Numbered from the stretch's first letter, positions 1-9,027 are shown. The stretch: 64,000 nucleotides of DNA from Pedobacter lusitanus (GCF_040026395.1 NZ_CP157278.1:5704001-5768000); one strand, 5' to 3'. Numbers and translations: made by a program. Notes: a model not told the origin generated them from the sequence alone.

Positions 1-2
1 TG

Positions 3-1430
3 GCTATATCAATGAGTGGTAATACTATACTATTAAGGTCTGTTAAGCTTAATAAGTATATCATACCAAGACTTTCTTCAGCTTATAATACCCAGCTCAC
101 AACTATTCCTGCATTTAGATTTCTCTGCGATCTGCAGTATCAGGGAACTAAATCAAGTCTGACCTTTTCTCTGGAGCATTTTTTTCCTGGTCTGGACTTT
201 TATCCGCGTGTACAGTTAGACAGAACGGTCCTTAGTCCGGCTAAATGGATACTGGATGAAAATAAAATTCAAAGAATAGTTGACGGACACTTTGATGAAT
301 TTAAAGAAGAACATCAGTTACCAGCGTATTTTAGTCTGAACGAAGGAGATAATTTTCTGGTCTTTAACAGCAACAATCTGAATGACATCGATATTTTCAG
401 GAAATGTATTAAAAATAAAGAATCAATAACGCTCAAGGAATATATTATTCCCAGCCATGCTGACCTTTATGATGCAGAGAAAAGACCTTATATGAGCCAG
501 CATATTGCCTGTGTGGTCAATAAATCTAAGTCATATGCTATTCCACAGCCCACTTCTGCTATAATCGGGAATATGAAAAAGCTAAAAGTCAAACGTGCAT
601 TTCTACCGGGAGGTGAGTGGTTATATATTAAGGTATATGCATATAATTCATTAACAGATGATATTCTGCTTAATGTTGTTTTACCTGTTCTTGAAAAATA
701 CAAAAAAAATGATTCAGGATTTAAGTGGTTTTTTATCAGGTATAAAGACACGGGGAATCATCTTAGATTAAGATTTTTTACTACGAATGGTTCTGCTCAT
801 CATTTACTTGCAGAACTTCATGAAAAGCTAAAACCACTACATAATTCGGGAAAAATATCAGAGATTTTGCTGGATACCTATCAGAGAGAACTGGAAAGAT
901 ATTCAGCAGAATTAATTGATGAAGTAGAGTCGTTATTTTATCTGGACAGTGAATATATCCTTAACTCAATCCGGATAGGAGGGACCGGTACAAGATTTAA
1001 ATTGAGTTTTGCAGTTCATTCTTCTCTGCTAATAATCAAGTGCTTTATTAATGACCAAAAGCAGCGAAGTGAGTTTATGAATATAGTATTAGCTGCTTTT
1101 TCTGCGGAGTTTAATCATACCGGTAAAGAAATTTCACATAAAATGGACCTTAAATACAGAAATTTTCAACCGGAACTGATTAAAAGCGGACAGTCTTCTG
1201 GTCTGAAAGATAACAGAGTTTATCCTCATTTTAATCAATTGCTTGATTCACTTAAGGAGAAAATCTCCAGCTGGAAGCATACCGATAAACATGATTTTAT
1301 AGTAAGCCTTTTACATATGCACATGAATAGAATATTTGAAAGCTGTCCCAGAGAATATGAATTTCTGGCTTATCATTTTATGAAGAAACATCAGACTTAT
1401 CTTAATTATATGACTAACGATGGGTTTTAA
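3..1430 (+). CDS. Lanthipeptide dehydratase LanB, 3' part (5' end outside window)
   Basis: C-terminal half of a class I lanthipeptide dehydratase, the enzyme family that glutamylates and eliminates Ser/Thr in a precursor peptide. The frame is open to the first base, so the ATG at 12 is not the true start; full-length LanB proteins are roughly twice this size. Visible are the end of the dehydratase domain (IIPRLSSAYN and LSPAKW, residues about 16-80 from position 12) and then the SpaB/thiopeptide-type elimination domain with FLPGGEWLYIKVY near 197, FFIRYKDTGNHLRLRF near 240 and YQRELERY near 290. These motifs are diagnostic. Its last 17 bases overlap the convergent response-regulator gene. The cyclase, exporter and precursor genes expected nearby are not in the window unless the peptide at 3331 is a precursor. 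Confidence 0.9.
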   Translation, partial: AISMSGNTILLRSVKLNKYIIPRLSSAYNTQLTTIPAFRFLCDLQYQGTKSSLTFSLEHFFPGLDFYPRVQLDRTVLSPAKWILDENKIQRIVDGHFDEFKEEHQLPAYFSLNEGDNFLVFNSNNLNDIDIFRKCIKNKESITLKEYIIPSHADLYDAEKRPYMSQHIACVVNKSKSYAIPQPTSAIIGNMKKLKVKRAFLPGGEWLYIKVYAYNSLTDDILLNVVLPVLEKYKKNDSGFKWFFIRYKDTGNHLRLRFFTTNGSAHHLLAELHEKLKPLHNSGKISEILLDTYQRELERYSAELIDEVESLFYLDSEYILNSIRIGGTGTRFKLSFAVHSSLLIIKCFINDQKQRSEFMNIVLAAFSAEFNHTGKEISHKMDLKYRNFQPELIKSGQSSGLKDNRVYPHFNQLLDSLKEKISSWKHTDKHDFIVSLLHMHMNRIFESCPREYEFLAYHFMKKHQTYLNYMTNDGF

Positions 1431-2136
1431 TAACATTGCTATTTACCTTCTTTAAGAGTTGATCCTTGAAAGAAGAGCCTATAGGTAAAATCATTTTATC
1501 GATCATGATTTTGTTTCCTTCCATCATAGTTACCTTATCAATATTAATAATATATGACTTATGAATTCTGATGAAATTAAGCGTAGGTAAGCCCGCTTCG
1601 ATTTCTTTCATAGTCAGATAAATAATATGATTATTCTGAGGTGTATGAATAACAATATAATTATTTAATCCTTCAATATATTCAACGTCATCATAATTGA
1701 CTTTAAGCATTTTACCTTTGATACCAGGATTAACAAAGAAATAACTCTCGTTTTTTGGTGTACTCTGCGGTTTTTGTTCTTCGATCTTATTGATGACCTT
1801 TGTTACAGACTTTAAGAATTTTTCAAAGGAAATAGGTTTTAGCAGAAAGTCTGAAATATTCTTTTCAAATCCCTGTACAGCATACCCTGCATGACCGGTA
1901 GTAAAAATAATAGCAGTGTTTTTATAGATTAAATCTGCCACATCCAGACCGGACATTTCCGGCATATCGATGTCGAGAAACGTGATGTCTATATCTTTAC
2001 GTTCATTAATATATTTAACTGCTTCCAGTGGATTTTGTGAAGAGGAGACAACCTCCAGCTGTGCACTGTCCGTGGCATATTTTTTTAGTGTTTCGATGGC
2101 ATGTGATTCGTCATCTATGATAAAACATTTATACAT
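1414..2136 (-). CDS. LytTR-family response regulator
   Basis: A 240-residue DNA-binding response regulator of the LytR/AlgR type. The receiver domain (about 1-120) has the acidic pair D8/D9, the phosphoacceptor D55 in FLDIDMPEMSG and the conserved lysine in DFLLKP near 98-104. The C-terminal half (about 135-240) is a LytTR domain, with NYIVIHT and FIRIHKSYIIN strands. It follows the kinase gene by five bases on the same strand, so the two form one operon. The location beside a lanB gene suggests control of lanthipeptide production or of a membrane response, but no LytTR operator could be assigned. Confidence 0.93.
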   Translation of the reverse strand: MYKCFIIDDESHAIETLKKYATDSAQLEVVSSSQNPLEAVKYINERKDIDITFLDIDMPEMSGLDVADLIYKNTAIIFTTGHAGYAVQGFEKNISDFLLKPISFEKFLKSVTKVINKIEEQKPQSTPKNESYFFVNPGIKGKMLKVNYDDVEYIEGLNNYIVIHTPQNNHIIYLTMKEIEAGLPTLNFIRIHKSYIINIDKVTMMEGNKIMIDKMILPIGSSFKDQLLKKVNSNVIKTHR

Positions 2137-2141
2137 AAAGG

Positions 2142-3212
2142 TTAGAGTGTTATTTGAAGCTTGAACGTATAATCATCTGCAGTTTCTATTATTTGGATTT
2201 CATGAGCATCTAAATAATATGCATCCAGTCTTAGTTTTAAATTTTTAAGACCTAAACCATGACTTGGAATAGGTTTTCTTGTTCTTATTTTTCTATTATT
2301 AATCGTGAATTGTAATTCATTGTTGTTAATTTCCAAATTGATTTTTACTGGGTGTTCGGCATTTTTAAGGTCAGCATATTTAAAAATATTTTCAACAGGT
2401 GTCAGCAGGATTAAAGGAAGTACCTGGAGATTCGCAGTATTTCCTGTAATAGTGAAAGATAGCTGTAAATTATGATCAAACCTAAATTGATTTAAATCTA
2501 TAAACGAAGCAATTTGTTCAATTTCTTCTGAGAGCTCAACTTTTCCGCTTTGTGGTATTTCAGTTAATGCATAACGCATAATGTCTGAAAGTAAAAGTAT
2601 TGGCTTAGTGAGCTGAGGTGCTGTCTTTATTGCAGAATTGTGCAGGAAGTTTAACGTATTGAACAGGAAATGCGGATTGATCTGTGATTTTAAGTAAGCA
2701 ACCTCCGAATCGACAAGTTTCTTTTCCAGTTGTTGCTGATGTAACTGATCCAGTAATTTGCTCCTCTCCAGATCCGAAATTTCTTTCCGCTGAGCAATAA
2801 TGTTTAAAGCAAACCAGTAACCTGAACTTATTCCTACAAAGTAGATAAATCTATAGACAGTTCTGGCAACAGTATCCTGAGTAATGACAGAAGCAGGAGG
2901 GTAGGTTGAAAGGTTAAGTACAAAGTATATCCACGCAAAAATATATTTTAGAGCCAGGTAGGCAGTAAGTTCGAGTAAGATCAGTACTACCCCGATATAT
3001 ATGGGTTTTTTATAGGCTATTGGCCATACAATGTGTGAGTTGGTATAGAAAAGTGTTATATTGAGCGCGTAAGCTAAAATATAGTCAGCTGCGGAAGCAG
3101 TTGGAACATGAAGAAGAAAAGATAAGAGAAATTCAAAAGTAATAAAAAGCGACCACGCGAAGATGTGGGCACGGTAAAACTTAAGTTTTTTTGAGGCGGA
3201 TGCGGAAATCAT
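2142..3212 (-). CDS. LytS-type sensor histidine kinase (His_kinase family PF06580)
   Basis: A 356-residue inner-membrane sensor kinase. About four hydrophobic segments fill residues 10-150 (for example SLFITFEFLLSFLLH and VYRFIYFVGISSGYWFALN), followed by a short coiled coil and the family's H-box QINPHFLFNTLNFLHN with the phosphorylatable histidine. The C-terminus has the degenerate ATPase glycine motif HGLGLKNLKLRL. No periplasmic sensor domain is visible, so it probably senses within or at the membrane. It is the first gene of the kinase-regulator operon and is divergent from the 52-residue peptide gene, with about 118 bp between starts. Confidence 0.93.
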   Translation of the reverse strand: MISASASKKLKFYRAHIFAWSLFITFEFLLSFLLHVPTASAADYILAYALNITLFYTNSHIVWPIAYKKPIYIGVVLILLELTAYLALKYIFAWIYFVLNLSTYPPASVITQDTVARTVYRFIYFVGISSGYWFALNIIAQRKEISDLERSKLLDQLHQQQLEKKLVDSEVAYLKSQINPHFLFNTLNFLHNSAIKTAPQLTKPILLLSDIMRYALTEIPQSGKVELSEEIEQIASFIDLNQFRFDHNLQLSFTITGNTANLQVLPLILLTPVENIFKYADLKNAEHPVKINLEINNNELQFTINNRKIRTRKPIPSHGLGLKNLKLRLDAYYLDAHEIQIIETADDYTFKLQITL

Positions 3213-3330
3213 TAATTCAAATATAAGAGATTATATGTTGATTTACCCCGAGATTACGCTAGTTCGTGTAATAACTTTTTTAATAAATGATGAATTCTCT
3301 ATAATTGTTGAAATTAAGCGCTGTTGCATT

Positions 3331-3489
3331 ATGAAAAAAATGAAAACAAATTTTTTAAAATTAGAGTTAACTCCTGTTTATCAGATCGCTGTAGTAAATA
3401 AATTTGGCCCTGTTCCAGAGAATATTCCTACAACTGCAGAAACCATTAGTTTTACCGGGCAGGGAGTTAATATTTCTTTTGCTAAATAA
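3331..3489 (+). CDS. Small peptide, candidate modified-peptide precursor (52 aa)
   Basis: The frame is open from 3235, but the ATG at 3331 gives the natural start: a Lys-rich N-terminus (MKKMKTNFLKLELTP) like leader peptides in this phylum, then a region rich in Thr, Ser, Gly and Asn (IPTTAETISFTGQG). There is no cysteine, so it cannot form lanthionine rings by itself, and there is no double-glycine leader site. A strong terminator follows 27 bases after the stop, making it a monocistronic transcript. It stands divergently from the LytS-type kinase and near lanB, which is the only reason to suspect a RiPP or signalling role. I do not recognise the family. Confidence 0.5.
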   Translation: MKKMKTNFLKLELTPVYQIAVVNKFGPVPENIPTTAETISFTGQGVNISFAK

Positions 3490-3516
3490 GAAATATAAGA
3501 AGATAAAATTACCTAT

Positions 3517-3561
3517 AAAAAAGAGCATCACTGATTCATAATTGGTGGTGCTCTTTTTTTT
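3517..3561 (+). terminator. Rho-independent terminator after peptide gene
   Basis: A 15-base arm (ending GAGCATCAC) pairs with GTGGTGCTC plus flanking A/T tracts, with one G-T wobble and a 13-base loop, followed by eight T residues. It closes the 52-residue peptide gene. Confidence 0.9.
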
Positions 3562-3581
3562 ACTGGAATTTTGGCTTTGAA

Positions 3582-3608
3582 TTTGATTAAGTGTTTACAT
3601 TAATCAAA
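3582..3608. promoter_or_regulatory. Inverted repeat upstream of SYLF gene
   Basis: TTTGATTAA at 3582-3590 and its exact complement TTAATCAAA at 3600-3608, separated by nine bases, end 20 bases before the ATG at 3628. It could be a repressor operator or a 5'UTR hairpin. No regulator is linked to it. Confidence 0.4.
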
Positions 3609-3627
3609 CTCAAACAAAATCCAGTCA

Positions 3628-4320
3628 ATGATGAAAACGATGAAATTACCGAAGTTTAGAATTGCACTTCTTTTATGTGCGGGCTTATTTTTAAACATCT
3701 CGGTTAATGCACAGGAAAAAGAAGAAAAGAAAGTCGAAGCAGCGACAACTGTCCTTACGGATTTTAGTAAGATGAAGGAATCTATACCGTCAGATTTACT
3801 GGCTGTTACAGAGGGTATTATAGTTGTTCCTAAATTAATCAATGCCGGTTTTGTGATCGGTGCAAAAAGAGGTAAAGGAGTGGCTATGGTTAAAAGAGCT
3901 GATGGCACCTGGAGTAATCCTGTCTTTGTAACGATTACCGGAGGTAGCATTGGAGCACAGATAGGTGTGCAGGCTGTGGACCTTGTTCTGGTCTTTAAAC
4001 ATAGCAGCAGTCTGACTGATATTAAAAAAAGCAGTTTTACATTAGGAGGGGATTTATCTGTCGCTGCAGGCCCTGTAGGCAGAAATACTACAGCAAATAC
4101 AGATTATAAACTTGAAGCTGAGGTCTATTCTTATTCCCGTAGCAAGGGACTTTTTGCAGGAATTTCTCTAAATGGTGCTTCACTGGCAATAGATGCACAG
4201 GCGAACACTAATTTTTATGGAAAGGCAGCTACTGCACATAAGATATTTAACGCCCCTGACAATTCTGCAGCTACTATAAAAGAATTGAAATCCACTTTGA
4301 CAGATATGCAGGCAAAATAA
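3628..4320 (+). CDS. Exported SYLF (Ysc84-like) lipid-binding domain protein
   Basis: A 230-residue protein with an N-terminal signal peptide (hydrophobic IALLLCAGLFLNISVNAQ, cleavage near residue 29) followed by one SYLF/Ysc84 domain. The family pattern is clear: a helix ending IPSDLLAVTEGIIVVPKLINAGFVIG, then GVAMVKR, TWSNPVFVTITGGSIGAQIG, DLVLVF, and the ending YSYSRSKGLFAGISLNGASL. SYLF domains bind phosphoinositides in eukaryotes; bacterial homologues are periplasmic with unknown role. An inverted repeat lies just upstream. The possible link to the inositol-lipid genes elsewhere in the window is speculation. Confidence 0.88.
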   Translation: MMKTMKLPKFRIALLLCAGLFLNISVNAQEKEEKKVEAATTVLTDFSKMKESIPSDLLAVTEGIIVVPKLINAGFVIGAKRGKGVAMVKRADGTWSNPVFVTITGGSIGAQIGVQAVDLVLVFKHSSSLTDIKKSSFTLGGDLSVAAGPVGRNTTANTDYKLEAEVYSYSRSKGLFAGISLNGASLAIDAQANTNFYGKAATAHKIFNAPDNSAATIKELKSTLTDMQAK

Positions 4321-4355
4321 GCTGTATCAGGTTTATTAGTCCGGTTCTGCGATAC

Positions 4356-5243
4356 TTAATGACTGGTTTCTTTCCGGTCATTAAGAAATTCACGCTGATA
4401 ATTTAGCGGACTTTTACCGGTAATAGATTTGAAATATTTGTGGAAACTGGCAAAGTTATAAAAGCCACTTTCATAACAGATCTGCTTTACATTAATCTTA
4501 TTTTCGATCAGCAACTTACAGGCATGACCTATTCTGATTTCATTAATGAACTGAGAATAGGTCTTTCTTGTTCTTGATTTAAAATATCTGCAAAAATAGT
4601 TAACACTGACATGGGCAATATCTGCCACTTCCTGTGTTTGTATCTTGCGTTTGAAATTGGCAAGGGAAAATTCATAGATTGAGTGAATCCTGTCGTTCTC
4701 TGACTCCTCAAAATTGTGTTTGAAGCCGATAGAAGAAAGTAGTCTGGTCTTGGTGCAATTACCAATATTTGTCAGTGCTTCCATCAGCAGGATAATTTTT
4801 CTGGAACCTTCAGCCTGTAACAGCTGTTCCAGAATTTCTCCGATATTGTTTTTGATTTGTCCTCCTATCTGAATTCCGCGTCTTGCTTTTTCAAGTGTGG
4901 TTTTGATCAGTTTGTTTTCCGGCAAATTAAGGAAAACGTCCCCCCAGAAATTCTCATTGAAGTGTATGACGCGTACATCAGCACTGGTATTAAGCTGTTC
5001 ATCAAAATATACATCATCAAATCTCCAGTAGTGCGGGAGATTTGCGCCTATCAGTATGACATCCCCGGAACGGAAACGCTTAATACTATCTCCTATAAAT
5101 TGTGTACCATTACCCTTTTTGAAATGTATCAGTTCTACTTCTGTATGATAGTGCCAGCGGTTGTTAATGTAGGGTACGTTATCCTGTCTGGCATTGAAGG
5201 AGTTAATTGGGTTTGGAGAAGCTTTTAAAAGTTGAGGTTTCAT
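4356..5243 (-). CDS. AraC-family transcriptional regulator
   Basis: A 295-residue regulator. The N-terminal half is a cupin-type sensing domain (HYHTEVELIHFKKGNGTQFIGD, then FRSGDVILIGANLPHYWR), and residues about 190-290 form the double helix-turn-helix, ending in the signature FYNFASFHKYFKSITGKSPL. It is transcribed away from the mutarotase-dehydratase operon with 146 bp between the two starts, the usual arrangement for a sugar-responsive activator of the neighbouring catabolic genes. A minus-strand TATCTTTG (5352-5359) could be its -7 box. The inducer is inferred to be L-fucose or a related sugar. Confidence 0.92.
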   Translation of the reverse strand: MKPQLLKASPNPINSFNARQDNVPYINNRWHYHTEVELIHFKKGNGTQFIGDSIKRFRSGDVILIGANLPHYWRFDDVYFDEQLNTSADVRVIHFNENFWGDVFLNLPENKLIKTTLEKARRGIQIGGQIKNNIGEILEQLLQAEGSRKIILLMEALTNIGNCTKTRLLSSIGFKHNFEESENDRIHSIYEFSLANFKRKIQTQEVADIAHVSVNYFCRYFKSRTRKTYSQFINEIRIGHACKLLIENKINVKQICYESGFYNFASFHKYFKSITGKSPLNYQREFLNDRKETSH

Positions 5244-5389
5244 TTTTTTGTTACAAATGATAGCTGATGAAAGGTAAATATGCCAAAATCATTTAATCTT
5301 TCGTTCAAATGGTAAAATAAATAAAATCAAAAATACTTTCCTTTGAATATACAAAGATAAGGCACGATCTAAAAACAGAAAACAGATAA

Positions 5390-5722
5390 ATGAGGACTTA
5401 TTGTTTAACGCTCGATTTGATTAACGACCCCGAACTGATTCGGGAATACGAAAAATATCATCAGAAAATATGGCCGGAAGTTTATGCCAGTATTAAAGAT
5501 TCAGGTATAGAGAAGATGCAGATTTATCGCTTTGCCAACCGGCTGATGATGACGATGAGCGTAAATGATGCTTTTAGTTTTGAGTATAAAGCTGCAAAAG
5601 ATGCAGCTAATGAGAGGGTTCAGGAATGGGAAAAGCTAATGTGGAAATATCAGCAGGCTTTACCAGGAGCTAAACCCGGAGAGAAATGGATGTTAATGAA
5701 TCTGATTTTTGAACTTGAATAA
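5390..5722 (+). CDS. L-rhamnose/L-fucose mutarotase family protein
   Basis: A 110-residue alpha/beta-barrel mutarotase of the RhaM type, interconverting anomers of 6-deoxyhexoses. The whole length matches the family: DLINDPELIREYEKYH with Y20 and H24, the WPEV motif, IYRFANRLMM, and the C-terminal WEKLMWKYQQALPGA and KWMLMNLIFEL. It is the first gene of an oxidative sugar operon and is followed by the dehydratase with a one-base gap. Because the other genes fit fucose rather than phosphorylative rhamnose breakdown, the substrate is inferred to be L-fucose; L-rhamnose remains possible. Confidence 0.9.
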   Translation: MRTYCLTLDLINDPELIREYEKYHQKIWPEVYASIKDSGIEKMQIYRFANRLMMTMSVNDAFSFEYKAAKDAANERVQEWEKLMWKYQQALPGAKPGEKWMLMNLIFELE

Positions 5723-5723
5723 T

Positions 5724-7388
5724 ATGGCATTAACAGAAACAACCTGCTTTATACAAATCCATCCGCTGGATAATGTATTGGTAGCCCTGGTAGATTTACC
5801 CGCAGGGTTTAAAGTGAGGTTTAATGCACTGAATTTTGATATAATCGCACCGATAGCCGCCAAGCACAAATTTACCATGCATGATCTGTCTGAAGGGAAC
5901 AGTATTTTCATGTATGGAGTGCTGGTGGGTAAAGCAAGTGAAGCTATTCCTGCCGGGCATGCAATAACCGTGGATAACGTAAAACATGCAGCCGATGGTT
6001 ATCAGCTGGGAGAAAGAAAAACTGAATGGCAAAAGCCAGATGTGGAAGCTTTCAGAGATAAAACCTTTATGGGGTTTCACCGGGCAGACGGCTCTGTAGG
6101 AACCGCCAACTACTGGATTGTAATTCCTCTGGTATTTTGTGAAAACAGGAATGTAGAAGTTCTTAAAGAAGCACTTACCGGGAAGCTTGGTTTTAAAAAG
6201 GCTAAAAGCTATGAAAATGAAGTAGATGGTCTGATTGCTTTATATCAGACAGGTAAAAGTATAGAAGATATACTGCAGGCAGATTTGCAGCATTCAGCTT
6301 CTGTAGCTCCTGCAGATAAATTATTTCCAAATATAGACGGCATTAAGTTTTTAAACCATGATATGGGCTGCGGAGGGACGCGGATGGACTCAGATAGTCT
6401 TTGCGGTTTACTGGCAGGATATATTACCCATCCCAATGTGGCGGGAGCAACTGTTTTAAGTTTAGGCTGTCAGCATGCACAAATAAGTATCCTGGAAGCA
6501 GAAATTAAAAAAAGAGATCCTGAATTCAGTAAACCCCTGGTCGTTTTAGAACAGCAAAAACTGGGAACCGAGAGCAGACTATTGCAGGAGGCCCTGAAGC
6601 AAACCTTTACCGGTCTGATTGTGGCTAATCAGGAAGAAAGAGCACCAGCGCCCTTATCTAAACTTTGTATTGGTCTGGAATGCGGCGGTTCTGATGGGTT
6701 TTCAGGAATTTCAGCTAATCCGGCATTGGGTCATCTCTCAGATTTGCTGGTCACTTTAGGCGGTAGCGTTATTCTGGCTGAATTTCCAGAATTATGTGGT
6801 GTTGAGCAGGAATTAAGTGATCGCTGTGTAGATATAGAAACTGCTAACCGTTTTATGGGGCTGATGAGTACCTATAATGCACTTGCAGAAGCAACAGGCT
6901 CAGGTTTTTATGCAAACCCTTCACCAGGAAATATCAAAGACGGTTTGATTACCGATGCTATAAAATCAGCAGGTGCAGCAAAAAAAGGAGGTAACTCTCC
7001 TGTCACAGCAGTGCTGGATTATCCGGATAAGGTGACAAAACCAGGTCTGAATTTATTATGTACACCCGGCAGTGATGTAGAAAGTACTACTGCCGAAGTA
7101 GGGTCGGGAGCCAACATTGTGCTCTTTACCACCGGGCTGGGTACACCAACAGGAAATCCGGTTGCACCAGTAATCAAGATCTCTACTAATACAACCTTAT
7201 TCAATAAAATGCCAGATATTATCGATATTAACTGCGGTACTATCATTGAAGGAACAGAAAGTATAGAAGAAGCCGGCGAAAGGATTTTGAATTATGTTAT
7301 TGATGTGGCAAGCGGTCACGTTAAGCCAAAATCAGTAGAATTAGGACAGGATGATTTTATTCCATGGAAAAGAGGAGTTTCATTATAA
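5724..7388 (+). CDS. UxaA/GarD-family sugar-acid dehydratase (altronate dehydratase-like)
   Basis: A 554-residue hydrolyase of the UxaA/GarD family, which removes water from aldonic or aldaric acids to give 2-keto-3-deoxy acids. Residues 1-95 are the SAF domain; the catalytic region follows, with GFHRADGSVGTANYW (117-131), CGGTRMDSDSLCG, GCQHAQISILEAE, GLECGGSDGFSG and NPVAPVIKISTN. The frame also offers a TTG at 5709, but the ATG at 5724, just after the mutarotase stop, fits the family start. The neighbours (mutarotase, SDR, FAH hydrolase, SDR) suggest that it acts as an L-fuconate dehydratase, a step usually assigned to an enolase-superfamily enzyme. Altronate as substrate is less likely because no uxaB/uxaC is present. 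Confidence 0.88.
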   Translation: MALTETTCFIQIHPLDNVLVALVDLPAGFKVRFNALNFDIIAPIAAKHKFTMHDLSEGNSIFMYGVLVGKASEAIPAGHAITVDNVKHAADGYQLGERKTEWQKPDVEAFRDKTFMGFHRADGSVGTANYWIVIPLVFCENRNVEVLKEALTGKLGFKKAKSYENEVDGLIALYQTGKSIEDILQADLQHSASVAPADKLFPNIDGIKFLNHDMGCGGTRMDSDSLCGLLAGYITHPNVAGATVLSLGCQHAQISILEAEIKKRDPEFSKPLVVLEQQKLGTESRLLQEALKQTFTGLIVANQEERAPAPLSKLCIGLECGGSDGFSGISANPALGHLSDLLVTLGGSVILAEFPELCGVEQELSDRCVDIETANRFMGLMSTYNALAEATGSGFYANPSPGNIKDGLITDAIKSAGAAKKGGNSPVTAVLDYPDKVTKPGLNLLCTPGSDVESTTAEVGSGANIVLFTTGLGTPTGNPVAPVIKISTNTTLFNKMPDIIDINCGTIIEGTESIEEAGERILNYVIDVASGHVKPKSVELGQDDFIPWKRGVSL

Positions 7389-7396
7389 TTTAAGAT

Positions 7397-8161
7397 ATGT
7401 TTAGTTTAGAAGGAAAAATAGCCATAATTACCGGTGGAGGAAGTGGTATAGGAAAAGCTATTTCTATATTATTTGCCAAACAAGGTGCAGATGTACATAT
7501 TATCGAACTTAATGCCGGGGCGGCTGAGCAAACAGTGACTGAGATTAAGAAGAACAATGGCAAAGCTCACATTCATAGTTGTGATGTAAGTAATCAGAAC
7601 CAGGTTCTGGATGTGTTTTCTCAGATCGGAGCGGTGGATATTTTAGTAAATAATGCCGGAATTGCCCATATAGGTAAAGCAGATACAACCAGTGAAGCAG
7701 ATTTCGACAATGTATTTGCTGTGAATGTTAAAGGAGCTTATAACACTTTGTTTGCAGCTATTCCTTTTTTGAAGCAAAGTAAGAGTCCGGCGATTTTAAA
7801 TATGGCATCCATAGCGGCTGTAGTAGGTATAGCAGACAGGTTTGCCTATTCCATGAGCAAGGGCGCAATTTATGCCATGACTATGTCAGTTGCCCGTGAT
7901 TATCTCGAAGATGGTATTCGTTGCAACAGTATATCTCCTGCAAGAGTTCATACACCTTTTGTAGATGGGTTTATTTCAAAAAACTATGCAGGACAGGAGG
8001 ATGAGATTTTTACTAAACTCTCTAAAAGTCAGCCAATCGGAAGAATGGGGAAACCAGAAGAAGTAGCAGCACTGGCCTTATATCTTTGCGCAGAAGAATC
8101 AGGATTTATAACAGGAAATGATTATCCGATTGATGGAGGATTTATAAAACTTAACAACTAA
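7397..8161 (+). CDS. SDR oxidoreductase, probable 2-keto-3-deoxy-L-fuconate dehydrogenase
   Basis: A 254-residue classical short-chain dehydrogenase. The Rossmann motif GGGSGIG (13-19), NNAG (85-88), S138, Y151 and K155 form a complete catalytic set, and the C-terminus has the usual ITGNDYPIDGGF. It lies eight bases after the dehydratase and eight bases before the FAH hydrolase. In the known Xanthomonas-type L-fucose route an SDR oxidises 2-keto-3-deoxy-L-fuconate to the 2,4-diketo acid, which an FAH-type hydrolase then cleaves; the gene order here matches those two steps. The specific substrate is inferred from context. Confidence 0.88.
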   Translation: MFSLEGKIAIITGGGSGIGKAISILFAKQGADVHIIELNAGAAEQTVTEIKKNNGKAHIHSCDVSNQNQVLDVFSQIGAVDILVNNAGIAHIGKADTTSEADFDNVFAVNVKGAYNTLFAAIPFLKQSKSPAILNMASIAAVVGIADRFAYSMSKGAIYAMTMSVARDYLEDGIRCNSISPARVHTPFVDGFISKNYAGQEDEIFTKLSKSQPIGRMGKPEEVAALALYLCAEESGFITGNDYPIDGGFIKLNN

Positions 8162-8169
8162 AGATATTT

Positions 8170-9027
8170 ATGAAATTAATAAGATGGGGCGGTGCCGGCC
8201 GGGAAAAGACAGGTGTAATTATCAATGATATAAAGTACGATACTTCTGCTTTTGGCAGAGATTATAATGAGGATTTTTTTGAAAAAAACGGGCTGGCAAG
8301 ATTGGCTGAATTTGTAAAGGCAAATGCAGGTAAACTAGTACGTATTCCCGATTCAGAACGTTTAGGTTCACCCATTGCACGTCCATCTAAAATTATATGC
8401 ATAGGTTTAAATTATGCTGATCATGCTAAAGAAACCAATGCACCAACACCAGTTGAACCGATCATTTTTATGAAATCGACAACAGCACTGGCCGGGCCGA
8501 ATGATGACATCATCACTCCGAAAAATTCTGTAAAGACAGACTGGGAAGTGGAACTGGCAGTAGTGATTGGTAAAAAAGCATCCTATGTAGAAGAAGCAGA
8601 TGCGCTGGATTATGTCGCAGGTTATACTTTACATAATGACGTTTCAGAACGTGAATTTCAGATAGAAAGAAACGGAACCTGGGACAAAGGTAAAGGCTGC
8701 GATACTTTTGCACCTTTAGGTCCATTTTTGGCAACCCCTGATGAATTAGGTGATATTAACAAATTACGTCTTTGGCTTAAGGTAAATGGCAAAACTATGC
8801 AGGACGGTAATACTTCAAACTTTATTTTCAGCATTCCATTTGTAATCTCATACGTAAGTCAGTTTATGACATTACTTCCCGGAGATGTGATTTCTACAGG
8901 AACCCCTGCCGGAGTCGGACTTGGTTTTAATCCGCCAGTATATCTGAAAGCCGGTGATGTCGTAGAATTGGGGATTGATGGCCTGGGGATTTCCAGACAG
9001 GAAGTCAAAGCTTATGTTAAAAATTAA
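8170..9027 (+). CDS. Fumarylacetoacetate hydrolase family protein (diketo-deoxy acid hydrolase)
   Basis: A 285-residue FAH-fold enzyme with a short N-terminal domain (1-70) and the catalytic domain beginning SKIICIGLNYADHAKE (73-88). The metal-binding glutamates lie in DWEVELAVVIG (E126, E128), and the C-terminus has LPGDVISTGTPAGVG. The family includes 2,4-diketo-3-deoxy-L-fuconate hydrolase, which yields pyruvate and L-lactate; the position between two SDR genes and after a sugar-acid dehydratase supports that role. Other beta-diketone hydrolase activities cannot be excluded from sequence alone. Confidence 0.88.
   Translation: MKLIRWGGAGREKTGVIINDIKYDTSAFGRDYNEDFFEKNGLARLAEFVKANAGKLVRIPDSERLGSPIARPSKIICIGLNYADHAKETNAPTPVEPIIFMKSTTALAGPNDDIITPKNSVKTDWEVELAVVIGKKASYVEEADALDYVAGYTLHNDVSEREFQIERNGTWDKGKGCDTFAPLGPFLATPDELGDINKLRLWLKVNGKTMQDGNTSNFIFSIPFVISYVSQFMTLLPGDVISTGTPAGVGLGFNPPVYLKAGDVVELGIDGLGISRQEVKAYVKN

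Noticed and set aside
4358..4383. Hairpin-like ATGACTGG/CCGGTCAT between the SYLF and AraC genes.
   Set aside because: It contains a mismatch/wobble, has no T-tract and lies within the AraC coding end.
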